Below are positions 45,006 to 57,000 of a stretch of DNA of 64,000 nt, piece after piece. The notes beneath the pieces are model-generated. The model did no database searches. It had not been told where the DNA came from and was given only the letters and a program-made list of their open reading frames with translations. This DNA comes from Pseudanabaena sp. FACHB-2040 (GTDB taxonomy: Bacteria; Cyanobacteriota; Cyanobacteriia; Phormidesmidales; Phormidesmidaceae), in NCBI RefSeq assembly GCF_014696715.1, contig NZ_JACJQO010000006.1, forward strand, positions 1 to 64,000, given 5' to 3'. The translations under genes and the position numbers were made by a program. Within the stretch, counting starts at the first letter, position 1. Every line of letters starts with the position of its first letter.

Positions 45006-48000
45006 TTATAGAGCTGTTCTGCCTTCCTGATAGCCGAACTGGATATAGTGGCGAGTAGCCGCTTCAAGATCGTTGCCCAGAGTCACCTGCAGATCCGGGT
45101 AGCGGCTGAGGTAGGCTTTTTCATCAAATGAATCTGCTGCTCGTCCTTCTCCTGCACCTAGCGTGATGTAATGCTGGGTAGCTGCTGCCAAGTTATAGCC
45201 ATAGGTTTTGATCAAATCACTATAGGAAGCCAGGTAGTCGTCTGCCTGGAATGTGACCGTGCGCCCTTCGCTGTAGCCGTTTTGCAGATAGTGCTGACGA
45301 CCCGCGACCGGATTGTACCCAAAGGTTGTGATTAAATCTCTGTGAGAGGCAATGTAAGCAGCCGCGTCAAAGCCCAGCAGCGGATCTCGACCCTCGGTAT
45401 AGCCATGCTCGATGTAGTGCCGGGTCGCGGCAGCGGTATCCGTACCAAAGGCCGCTTTGAGATCGGAGTAGGCATTGAGGTAAAGCTGGGGCTTAAACAG
45501 GTTGGTTGCACGTCCCTCTGAGTACCCATGCTCAATGTAGTGCCGGGTCGCAGCTTCCAGACCGTAACCAAATGCCTCCATAAGATCGCCATTGGAAGCC
45601 AGATAGATATCTTCAGAGAAGGTGTCTATTGAGCGCCCTTCTCGCCAACCCGTCTGCTCATAGTGCTGCTTAGCGGCTGTCAGGTTGTAGCCAAAAGCGG
45701 CGATGAGATCGGGGTGAGAAGCTAGGTAATCGTCGTATTTATCAACAGGCAGGGTAGGGTTCGGCGTAGACGTTCCCACCGCAGAGGCATTGGTGGAGCT
45801 CAATAGATTGCCTGAACTCAAGGAATTGCTGCTAGGGGGAGAGGTGTAGATAGGCGTAAAGAGAAAGTGCCGGGCTCCCAACGTGTTGGCATTGACATCT
45901 CGCAGCAAGGCCAGGGGTTGGGGGCCGCCTATGTTGACCAGAACCTGAGTATCTCGCCCTACCTGCTGAAGCTGAATGGCGCTGCTGAAGCTGCCAGCAC
46001 GGTTAAACAGAGCACTGACGTCGATGCGATCAAACAAAATTTCAAAGTCAACAATCGTATCGCCCAGATCGCCTGGACCCTGGTATTTGAAGACGTCTGC
46101 TCCCTGCCCCCCAATCAGGATATCTGCGCCAGCTCCGCCAATAAGGATGTCGTTGCCGCGCCCGCCGTTTAGGGTGTCGTTGCCTTCGCCGCCAATCAGC
46201 CAGTCGTCGCCAGAGCCGCCCATCAGCACATCATTGCCGGAGCCGCCGTCAAGAAAGTCGTTGCCGCTGCCGCCGCTGATCACATCACTACCAGCGCCAC
46301 CTCGAATCAAGTCCGGGCCACTGCCGCCGTTCAACATATCGTTGCCGTCGCCGCCGTCAATCAAGTCAATGTCGCTACCGCCATTGATGATGTCGTTGCC
46401 GCCGTAGCCATAGAACGCATCGGGGTCGCTCAAGCCGCTGATGCCGCCATTAGGGTCTACTCCCGTGACAATGTCGTCGCCAGGGGTGCCGCTCCCCGTA
46501 TTGGCGATGCTGCTCTGGAGGTAGTCAGGGATGCCGTCGCCATTGCTGTCTTTGGGACTCGGAATCGCTATACCGCCGCTGCCGAAGCTGGTATCGTTGC
46601 CATCGATTGAGTCTTTCAGCCCATCGCGATCGCGATCTGTTCCATCTACCCGGCCGTCGTTGTTAGTGTCAATGGCCTGGGGATTGCCGCTCTCTTTTAA
46701 GTCACTGGTGCCATCGTTGTCACTATCGAGATCGCGGTAGTTGGGAGTGCTGTCGCGGTCAGTGTCAAGCACCGGCAAGGGGGAGCCGCCGTTGTTGCCG
46801 TCTACGCTGTCGGCTAAGCCGTCGCGGTCAGTGTCGATGAAGTTATCTACTAAGGCATCGCCATCGGCATCGCGGCCGCCTGCCTCCACCAAATCGGAAA
46901 TGCCATCATCATCGCTGTCTAGATCCTGAAAGTTGGGCACCCCGTCGCTATCTGTGTCCAGCAAGGCATAGCGGATAGTACCTGAATCGGGGCTAGTTTC
47001 AACTCGGTCGGGAATACCGTTGCTGCCGACTGGCCCATCAACCCGGCCATCACCATCAGCATCTGGCGCACCATGTCCTGCCTCTACATAGTCGGGAATA
47101 CCGTCATTATCGGTGTCTAGATCAACGTAGTCAGGAATACCGTCGCCATCGGTATCGGTGGGGCTAGTCAGCGGGTCGTTGTCGCCATCAAGGTTCTTAT
47201 CCTCGTCGCGATCTAGAATGCCATCGTTGTCATCATCAAGGTCATTGCTGTCAATAATGCCATCGTTGTCGCTGTCCCATTGCACTCTGGTAGTAGCTGG
47301 GATGCTATCGGCCTTACCATCATTGACAACAATTTGAATGTTGCGATCGCGCCGATCAGGAGCCTGAGCCGTGTTGTCGTAGCCAATCGCTGCCAGCGCC
47401 GCCTGATATGCCGAGAGCGATGCACTTCCAGTTAAAACCAGCTGACCGGTTGCAGAGTCGTAGGCGCTTGCAGTAATCCCAGACGGCAAGGCTCCCAGCA
47501 ACACCAGCTTGTCAGCCGAGCCATTAAAGCGATCGACCAGTGTCAGCGTCACCTTTTGCAAAAGAGTATTGTCTACATCGCTGATTTGAGCCGCTCCTGG
47601 AGCTAGGGCAACCGCTCCAGCCAAGGGAGAGTACCGAGCGACATAGTCGCTACCAGCGTCACCCCCATTGAGATCTAGAACCGGGGCATCATTTCTGCCA
47701 TTGATGGTGATAGCAAGGCTGGCTGTATGAGTGCCGCCCTGGCCATCGTTCAATGTGTAGGTAAAGGTGTCTAGAAGGGTTTGACCATCATTGAGGGCCT
47801 GCACTGCTGGACTGGCGTTATTCAGCGTGTAGGTGTAGGTACCGTCGGTGTTCCAGCTCAAGCTGCCGTAGCTGCCTATGACAGACTGGGCCGGATCAGT
47901 GACGGCATTAGCCCCGTGGCTAATGCCGCTAATGCTAAGCACGTCGCCGTCTGGGTCACTGTCTACGTCGCTGCCGTCGTTATCAGTAATTAGGTTGCCG

Positions 48001-51000
48001 CTGCGAGTAAGCGCGACGTCTTCATCGACGCTGCCAGTATTGTTAGTTGCAATCGGGACAGGGTTTGTAACACTCCAGGTAAAGGTTTGAGTCGCCTGCT
48101 CTCCACTGTTATCGGTAGCGGTGACGGCTATTGTGTAGACACCATTGCTGCCAGGGCCTCCTTGAGAAGCATTGCGGTCGATAGTGCCGCTAATAATGCC
48201 TGTAGTCGGATCCAGGTCTAAACCCAGAGGCAGCCCTGTAGCACTAAATGTGAGGGCATCAGTCGTATCGACATCGCTGAAGTTGCCCGATACATCAAAG
48301 TTGACTACGCCTTGGTCAACGCTGCTTTGATTGCTCAGTGCAGTTGATAGCGGAGCATCGTTTTTGCCGTTGACGGTGATGACCAGTGTTGCAGTGCTGG
48401 TGCCACCCTGACCATCGCTCAGTGTATAGGTAAAAGTGTCAGTCAGAATCTCATTCTCATTGAGGCTCTGCACTGCTGAGTTGGCATTGCTCAGCACATA
48501 GGTGTAGGTGCCATCGCTGTTCCAGTTCAGGCCACCGTAATTGCCTATGACATCTTGATTGGGGTCTGTAACCGTGGTGGTGCCATGGGTGATAGCGCTG
48601 ATGATGAGAGGGTCGCCATCAGGGTCACTGTCCACACCGCTACCGTCGTTGTCGGTAATGAGGTTGCCGTTGCGGGTTAGGGTGCCGTCTTCACCCACAC
48701 TGCCAACGTTTTTAGTAGCTGTGGGAGCTGGGTTCGCAACCGCCCAAGTGAAGGATTGAGAGGTGGTTGCACCATTGTTGTCTGTTGCAGTGACAGCCAC
48801 AGTGTAGAGGCCGTTGTTGCCACCCTGAGAAGCGCTGCGGTCAATCGTGCCACTGATAATGCCTGTAATTGGGTCGAGAGTTAATCCTGTAGGCAAACCT
48901 GTGGCGCTGTAGGTGAGGGTACCAGCGGTATCAGGGTCACTAAAATTGCCCGATAAATTGAGATTAACTACACCCTGGTCAACACTACTTTGATTGCTCA
49001 ATACTGTTGACAGTGGGGCATCGTTGCTGCCTTTAACGGTAATAGTCAGCGTTGCGCTGTTAATGCCGCCTTGGCCATCGCTCACACTGTAGGTGAATGT
49101 GTCTGTCAGAGTTTCGTTTTCATCAAGGGCCTGCACCGCCGAATTAGCATTGTCTAGCGTGTAGGTGTAGGTGCCGTCACTATTCCAGCTCAGGCTGCCG
49201 TATCTACCTGATACAGGTTGGGTCGGGTCGGTAACTGTGGCTCTCTCGGTTTGAATAGCGGTGACAATCAGTGGATCGCCATCAGGATCGTTGTCTATAC
49301 CAGAACCTTCGTTGGCACTGATCAAGTTGCCACTGCGTATCAAAGTGCCATCTTCAACTACGCTGCCAGCATTGTTGGTAGCCGTAGGCGCAGGATTCGT
49401 TACAGCCCAAGTGAAAGATTGGGTGGTTTGTTCTCCGTTATCGTCAGTTGCGGTAACAGCAATGGTGTAGACGCCGTTGCTGCCACCCTGAGAAGCGCTG
49501 CGGTCGATCGTGCCGCTGATAATGCCTGTGGCTGGGTCAATAGCCAAGCCCGTTGGTAGGCCTGTAGCGCTGAAGATGAGATTGTCGGTAGCGTCGGGGT
49601 CGCTGAAGTTACCTGATAGGTCAAGATTAACTACGCCTCGGTCAACGCTGCTTTGAGCAATTAACAGTGTTGACAGCGGAGCATCATTCTTCCCGTTGAC
49701 GGTAATAGTTAGCGTTGCGGTGCTAATACCACCTTGGCCATCGTTCACGGTGTAGGTGAACGTATCAGTCAGAATCTCATTCTCATCCAGAGATTGCACT
49801 GCTGGATTAGTATTGTCCAGCGTGTAGGTGTAGGTGCCGTCGCTGTTCCAGGTCAGGCTACCGTAGCTACCAGCAACAGGTTGGGCTGGGTCATTGACTG
49901 TGGTGGTGCTGTGGGTGATGGCGCTGACGCTGAGCGGGTCGCCATCAGGGTCACTGTCTACGCCGCTGCTATCGTTGTCAGTGATGAGGTTGCCGCTACG
50001 GATTAGGGTGTCGCCGCCGTCCTCACTCACGCTGGCAGCATTGTTGGTAGCCGTAGGAGCCGGGTTCGTGACAACCCAGGCGAAAGATTGAGAGGTGGTT
50101 GCACCATTGTTGTCTGTTGCAGTGACGACCACGGTGTAGATACCGTTGTTGCCGCCCTGGGAAGCGCTGCGGTCAATCGTGCCACTGATGATGCCTGTAG
50201 CGGGGTCAATAGCCAATCCCGCTGGTAGGCCTGTAGCGCTGAAGATGAGTTTGTCGGTAGCGTCGGGATCCTTGAAGTTGCCCGCTAGGTCAAGATTAAC
50301 TACGCCTTGGTCAAGGCTGCTTTGACTGCTCAGTGCAGTTGATAGCGGAGCATCGTTTTTGCCATTGACGGTGATAGCCAGTGTTGCGGTATTAGTGCCA
50401 CCCTGGCCATCATTCACAGTGTAGGTGAACGTATCGGTCAGGCTCTTATTCTCATCAAGGGCCTGCACTGCTAGGTTAGCGTTGTCTAGTGTGTAGGTGT
50501 AGGTGCCATTGGTATTCCAGGTCAGACTACCGTAGCTACCAGCAACAGGTTGGGCTGGGTCATTGACCGTGGTGGTGCCGTGGGTAATAGCGCTGACGCT
50601 GAGCGGGTCGCCATCAGGGTCACTGTCTACGCCGCTGCCATCGTTGTCAGTGATGAGGTTACCGCTGCGGATTAGGGTATCGCCGTCCTCACTAACATTG
50701 GCAAAGTTGTTGGTAGCCGTAGGAACCGGGTTCGCAACTGTCCAGGCGAAAGATCGAGTTGTGGTTGCACCATTGTTGTCTGTTGCAGTGACAGCCACAG
50801 TGTAGAGGCCGTTGTTGCCGCCCTGGGAAGCGCTACGGTCAACCGTGCCACTGATAATTCCTGTAGTAGGGTCGAGGATTAACCCTGGGGGCAGACCTGT
50901 AGCACTGAAGATGAGCTTGCCAGCGGTATCAGGGTCACTGAAGTTGCTCGATAGGTTGAGATTGACTACGCCTTGGTCAACGCTGCTTTGATCAATTAAT

Positions 51001-54000
51001 GGTGTTGAGAGCGGAGCATCATTCTTCCCGTTGATGGTGATGGTTAGCGTTGCGGTGCTAGTGCCGCCCTGGCCATCACTTACGGTGTAGGTGAACGTAT
51101 CGGTTAGAGTTTCATTGTCATCGAGGGCCTGTACCGCTGAATTAGTATTGTTCAGCGTGTAGGTATAGGTACCGTTGCTGTTCCAATTCAGGCTACCGTA
51201 GCTACCTGCGACATCCTGATTGGGGTCAGTGATTGTGGTGGTGCCGTGGGTGATGGCGCTAATGCTGAGCGGGTCGCCATCAGGGTCACTGTCCACGCCG
51301 CTACTGTCGTTGTCGGTAATGAGGTTGCCGTTGCGGGTTAGGGTGCCGTCTTCACCTACGTTGCCTGCGTTGTTGGTAGCGGTAGGAGCTGGGTTCGCGA
51401 TTGTCCAGGTGAAGGATTGAGAGGTGGTTGCACCATTGTTATCTGTTGCAGTGATAGCCACGGTGTAGAGGCCGTTGCTGCCGCCTTGGGAAGCGCTGCG
51501 GTCAATCGTGCCGCTGATAATTCCTGTAGTAGGGTCGAGGGTTAACCCTGGGGGCAGACCCGTAGCACTGAAGATGAGCTTGCCAGCGGTATCAGGGTCG
51601 CTGAAGTTGCCCGATAGGTTGAGATTGACTACGTCTTGGTCAACGCTGCTTTGACTGCTCAGTGCAGTTGACACCGGAACATCATTTTTGCCATTGACGG
51701 TAATAGCCAGTGTTGCGGTGTTAGTGCCACCCTGGCCATCGTTCACAGTGTAGGTGAACGTATCGATTAGGGTTTCATTCTCATCCAGAGCCTGCACTGC
51801 TGAATTAGTATTGTCCAGCGTGTAGGTATAGGTGCCGTCGCTGTTCCAATTCAAGCTACCGTAGCTACCTGCGACATCCTGATTGGGGTCAGTGACTGTA
51901 GTGTTGCCGCGGGTGATGGCGCTGACGCTGAGCGGGTCGCCATCAGGGTCGCTGTCTACGCCGCTGCCATCGTTGTCGGTAATGAGGTTGCCGCTGCGGG
52001 TTAGGGTGCCGTCTTCACCTACGTTGCCTGCGTTGTTGGTAGCGGTGGGAGCTGGGTTCGCGATTGTCCAGGTGAAGGATTGAGAGGTGGTTGCACCATT
52101 GTTGTCTGTTGCGGTGACAGCCACAGTGTAAATGCCATTAACCCCGCCTTGGGAAGCACTGCGGTCAATTGTGCCGCTGATAATGCCTGTAGCTGGAGCA
52201 ATAGTTAAGCCCGCTGGCAGACCTGTAGCGCTGTAAGTGAGCTTGTCAGTGGTATCGGGGTCGCTGAAGCTGCTTGATAGGTCGAGACTGACTATGCCTT
52301 GGTCAACACTGCTTTGACTATTTAACGCTATTGACAACGGGGTATCGTTTCTGCCGTTGATGGTGATAGCCAGTGTTGCATTGCTGGTGCCACCCTGGCC
52401 ATCGCTCACGGTGTAGGTGAACGTATCGGTTAGGGTTTCATTGTCATCGAGGGCCTGCACTGCTGGGCTGACGTTATTCAGCGTGTAAGTGTAGGTGCCG
52501 TTGCTATTCCAGGCCAAGCTACCGTAGCTGCCGGTAACAGGTTGACCGGGGTTGGTAGCGGTCGTTGCCCCTTTTTGAATAGCTATGATGCTGAGTGAGT
52601 CACCATCGGGGTCGCTGTCTACACCGCTGCCATCGTTGTCGGTAATGAGGTTGCCGCTGCGGATTAAAGTCCCGTCTTCGCCCACGCTGCTAGCGTTGTT
52701 GGTAGCGGTGGGAGCCGGATTTGCGATTGTCCAGGTGAAGAATTGGGTCGCTTTTTCCCCGTTATTGTCAGTTGCGGTAACGGCCACAGTGTAGATGCCG
52801 TTACTGCCAGGACCGCTCTGGGAAGCACTGCGATCAATCGTGCCGCTGATAATGCCTGTTATCGGGTCGAGGATTAACCCTGCGGGTAAACCTGTGGCGC
52901 TGTAGGTGAGGATGTCAGTGGTATCGGGGTCACTGAAGCTGCCTTTGATATTGAGGTTGACGATGCCTTTATCGAGGCTGCTTTGGTTGGCTAATACTGT
53001 GGCAACAGGCGCATCATTTTTACCGTTGATTGTGATGGTCAGGGATGCAGTGTTAGTGCCGCCCCGACCGTCGCTGATGGTGTAGGTGAAGCTGTCGGTT
53101 AGGGTCTCATTTTCATCAAGGGCCTGCACTGCTGGGCTGGCGTTGTTCAGGGTATAGGCGTAGGTGCCGTCGCTGTTCCAATTAAGGCTGCCATAGGTAC
53201 CGGCAATGTCTTGATTGGGGTCGGTGACGGTGGTGGTGCCTTTGCTAAACTGGGTGACGACCAGTGCTCCGGGGTTGTCGAGGTCGGTGTCGTTAGTAAG
53301 AACGTTGCCGCTGGAGGGTGCGATCGCATCCTCCACCACGCTATTGCTGTCATTAACCGCGATTGGAGTATCGTTGACCGGAGTGACTACTAGGATTTTG
53401 GTCGCGATCAGGCTATTGAGTGCGCCATCGTTAACCCTAAAGGAGATTGTGCGGTTGGCGTTGCTGGGGGTGTCGCTAGTATTGGTGTAGGTGATCGCCC
53501 GCAGTGCCGCCTGCCACTGAGATAGGGTCGCCGTTGCCCCAATAGAGATGAAGCTGAGCTGTCCTGTCTCAACGTTGTAGCTGCCGCTGATGTTGCCGTA
53601 GAGGGCAGGGCTGGTGTTGGTAAAGGCTAAAACATCTTTATCTGCCTCAAACCCACCCGTAATAGCAACCGTGGCAGACGCTAGCGTGAGGTTATCGACA
53701 TCTCCTACGGTTAGAGCTGCATCGATGACCACGGGAGTTGAGGCAATGTTGTTGCCCTCAGTAAAGGAGGCGGTGCCGCTGCTGGTGACTACTACAGGAG
53801 CATCGTTGACAGCCTGCACTGTGACGATGCTGGTGACGGTGTTGGACAGGTTGTTGGCTGCTTGGCCGTCGTTGACCTGAAAGGTAATCGTGCGTGAGGT
53901 TTTGGAGTTGTTGTAGTCGGTGGGGTTTTCGTTGATTGAGGAGTAGGTAGCCGACTGCAAGACTGCCTGCATGTTGGTCAGAGTGCCGCCACTGAGGTTG

Positions 54001-57000
54001 TAGGCTCCGCTGCCCTGGTTGGTGACCGTGATGCCAGTACCGCTTGTCGCAAAGGTAAGCTGATCGCCGCTAAAGAAGTTGGTGATTCTAACCGTTGCCG
54101 TAACTTGGTCGGTTACCTCGGTGCGGCCAATCTCCACGTCGCTAACGCCAGTGATGCCGCTACCAACGGCACTACCGCTGCTGTTCTCAACGTAGGTGGA
54201 GGTAATGTCACTGCCGCTGATGACTGGATTGTCGTTAACTGCGTTAACGGTAGTCATCAGAGTAGTGATGTTGGTTGACCAGCCGCTGGTGCCGCCGACG
54301 CTGCCCAGGTTGACCGCGCTGCCTGCCGTAAAGCCGTTGCCGTCAGAGAAGCGCACTGTCAGTTTGCCAGGTTCGCCGTTATAGTTAGCAGCGGGCAAAA
54401 AACGCAGTGAAGCTGTGGCTGCCAGCACCAAAGCGCTGGCGTCGCTCAATCCTGCAGTCGGAATATTGGTCCATGTGCCGGTGCTGCCGTTTCTGTACTG
54501 CCAGGTGCCCTGTATTAGGCTGTCGGCTGCGTTGCCGGTAATAGCAATGCCTGCAAAGGTCGTGGCGCTGCTGGCACCACCAGTCACAATGTTCCGGTTA
54601 TCTAAAGCATCGCTGTATTTGCTACCAAAGAGCGATGAAATTGTAGCTCCAACCGGATTAGTAGCGTCTTCGTTGATGCTAACAAGGGCAGCTGCGGTAC
54701 CAGGAGTGCTAATGGTGGGGGCATCGTTAACAGCGGTAACTCCCCCTGTGCCGATGAGAATCGAAGTGGTGGACCAGGCACCTGTAGAACCGGTACCGCC
54801 ATTGCTGCTGAGATCTTTTCTCTGGCCCAGGCTGGCAGCCGTACTGGCGGTAATAGCCGCACTGGCGTCGGCCAGATACACAGCTAAGGTGCCGGGAGTG
54901 CCGTGAAAATTAGTAGCTGGAACAAAGCGGATCTCCCGGTTACTGGGAAAGACCAGTGCTGCGGTCAGCGAAAGCCCGCTGTTGGGAATGTCGATCCAGC
55001 CAGTGCCGCCGTCGCTCACCTGCCAGATTCCCTGACCTCCGGTGTAGCTGTTGCTGCCGATGATGGCAATGTAGCTGAGGCCGGTAGCCGTATTACCGCC
55101 ACCATTGCCGGCCTGGTTATCAGTGAGGTCGCTGTAGCTGGGACCTAGTAGCGTAGAGAGCAGTGTACCGGAGGGGGTGGTGTCTTCTGCGATCGCACCC
55201 ACACTCACGTTGCCGCTGGCCGTCGGCTGGTCGTTGACTGGATTGACGATAAGAGCGATGGTTTTGCTGTCGGTCTGTTCACCGCCCGCGCCCGTATTGC
55301 CCCGGTCATTAACCTCAAGAGTGATGTTGGCAGTGCCGTGGTAGTTGACAACGGGCGTGAAAATCAGGCCGTCGAGGGCGGCGTTGATTTGGGCTTTGGT
55401 GCCTTCTAGCGTCAGGATGCCGGTGCCGGTGCCGCTTACGGTAGTGCCGTCGGCTCCTACCAGCGACAGGGTGCCCTTGGTGGCTGTGATGGTCGCCCTG
55501 AGGTTGTTGGCTCCAAAATCGTCGGCGTCGGTAAAACTGAATAGGTTGCCTGCTCCGGTCAGGGTGATCGAGCTGTCTTCGCTGACGTTCAGGCTATTAG
55601 TTGGAGCGGCAACAATCGGTGCGTCATTGCTGCTAGAAACATTGACATTGATCGTCTTGCTGACGGTTGGGCTGCCGCCCACGCTGCCGGTGCCTTCGGC
55701 TCCATTGTTGCCGTCGTCTACCGTAACCGTTAGCTGCACGCTGGCATCGATATTGGTGATGGCTGGGAGATAGCTCAGCAGGCCAAGGGTGGCATTGACA
55801 TCGGCCCGCGTTCCTTGAATAGTGATCGTGCTGCCACCCAGGGTGACATTGGCACTGCCACTCGGGACGGCAAGCAGCGTGCCAAACAGGCTGTTGCTAG
55901 TGGCCAACGTGGCCTTGACCGTTACCTTAAAGAAATCAGCTGCACCTTGGGAGAGGTCCTTGGCGTCGTCGATTGCGATCGCGCCTGTCAGAAAGGTTAG
56001 AGGGCTGCCGCTAGCAATTACCTGAACCGCTGTTGGTACCTGTAGCGTGGGCGAATCGTTGATCGGGTTAACGGTAATACCGACCGTTTGAGTTGCAGTC
56101 TTGGCGGGTCCTGGCCCAGTATTACCGTTGTCGTTGACCGTTACGGTTAGCGTTGCGGGTCCGTTGTAGTCAGCCGTAGGGGTATAAACCAGGCTGGCCA
56201 GTGCAGCGTTGATCTGAGCCTTGGTGCCTGTGAGAGTCAGTGCTGCCGTTCCGCTGCCGGTAGCTCCTGGCAGTGACAGAATGCCTTTGCCCGTGTCGAC
56301 CGCAACGGTGGCTGTCAGGGCTGCCCCAAAATCATCGGCATCGCCAACCGTAATCAGACCCGCTGCTGCCGCGCTAAAAGCCAGCGCCAGATCCTCATTC
56401 ACTGCTGCCGTAAGCGGCGTGGTGAGGGTAGGGACATCGTTGTCGTTGCTAGCGTTGATTTGAATCGTCTTAGTGACAATCGTGCTGTAGCCGGGGGGCA
56501 GCGGGTTGGGGTCGCGGCCGCCGTTGTTGAGATCGTTTACCGTTACGACCAGGTCGAAGGTTTTGTCGAGATCGTTAATGACGATCACCTGAAGACCTTC
56601 TAGTGCTGCATCAACAGCCTGCTTTGTGCCTTGAAAGGTGATTTTGGACTGTCCGTTTACGGTTCCACTGAGGAAGGTCAGGCCCATAATGGAGGGTAGG
56701 CTGAGCGTTCCCTCCAGAGTAGTTGCACCGGCATAGCGCAGGTCCAGCGTGACTTGCAGGATGTCGACTTCGCCGATGTCTACTGAAAGCAGATCGGGAT
56801 CCGTTATGGTGATCGCGTTGCCCTTGGCAGTGCTAAAAACAAAGGGGGCGACTGTATTAAAGGTCTGCGCCGCAGTGGGCACGGTAAGAGTGGGAGCATC
56901 GTTTACCGTGGGATTGACGCTGATAGCGTAGCTGCCAGGAACTATGCCGCCGCCCCCGTCGCGCACCTCAAACCTAAACAGGTCGCTAAAGTTTTCTGAA

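Noticed and set aside
46090-46410. Regular repeat that might be taken for a CRISPR array
   Set aside because: It is the RTX nonapeptide block of the giant protein, in frame, with no unique spacers.
47213-53880. Recurring plus-strand ORFs of 60-80 codons with MGSVTVV-type starts
   Set aside because: They are opposite-strand shadows of the repetitive giant gene; the spacing follows the VCBS/Ig repeat unit and the translations are low-complexity.
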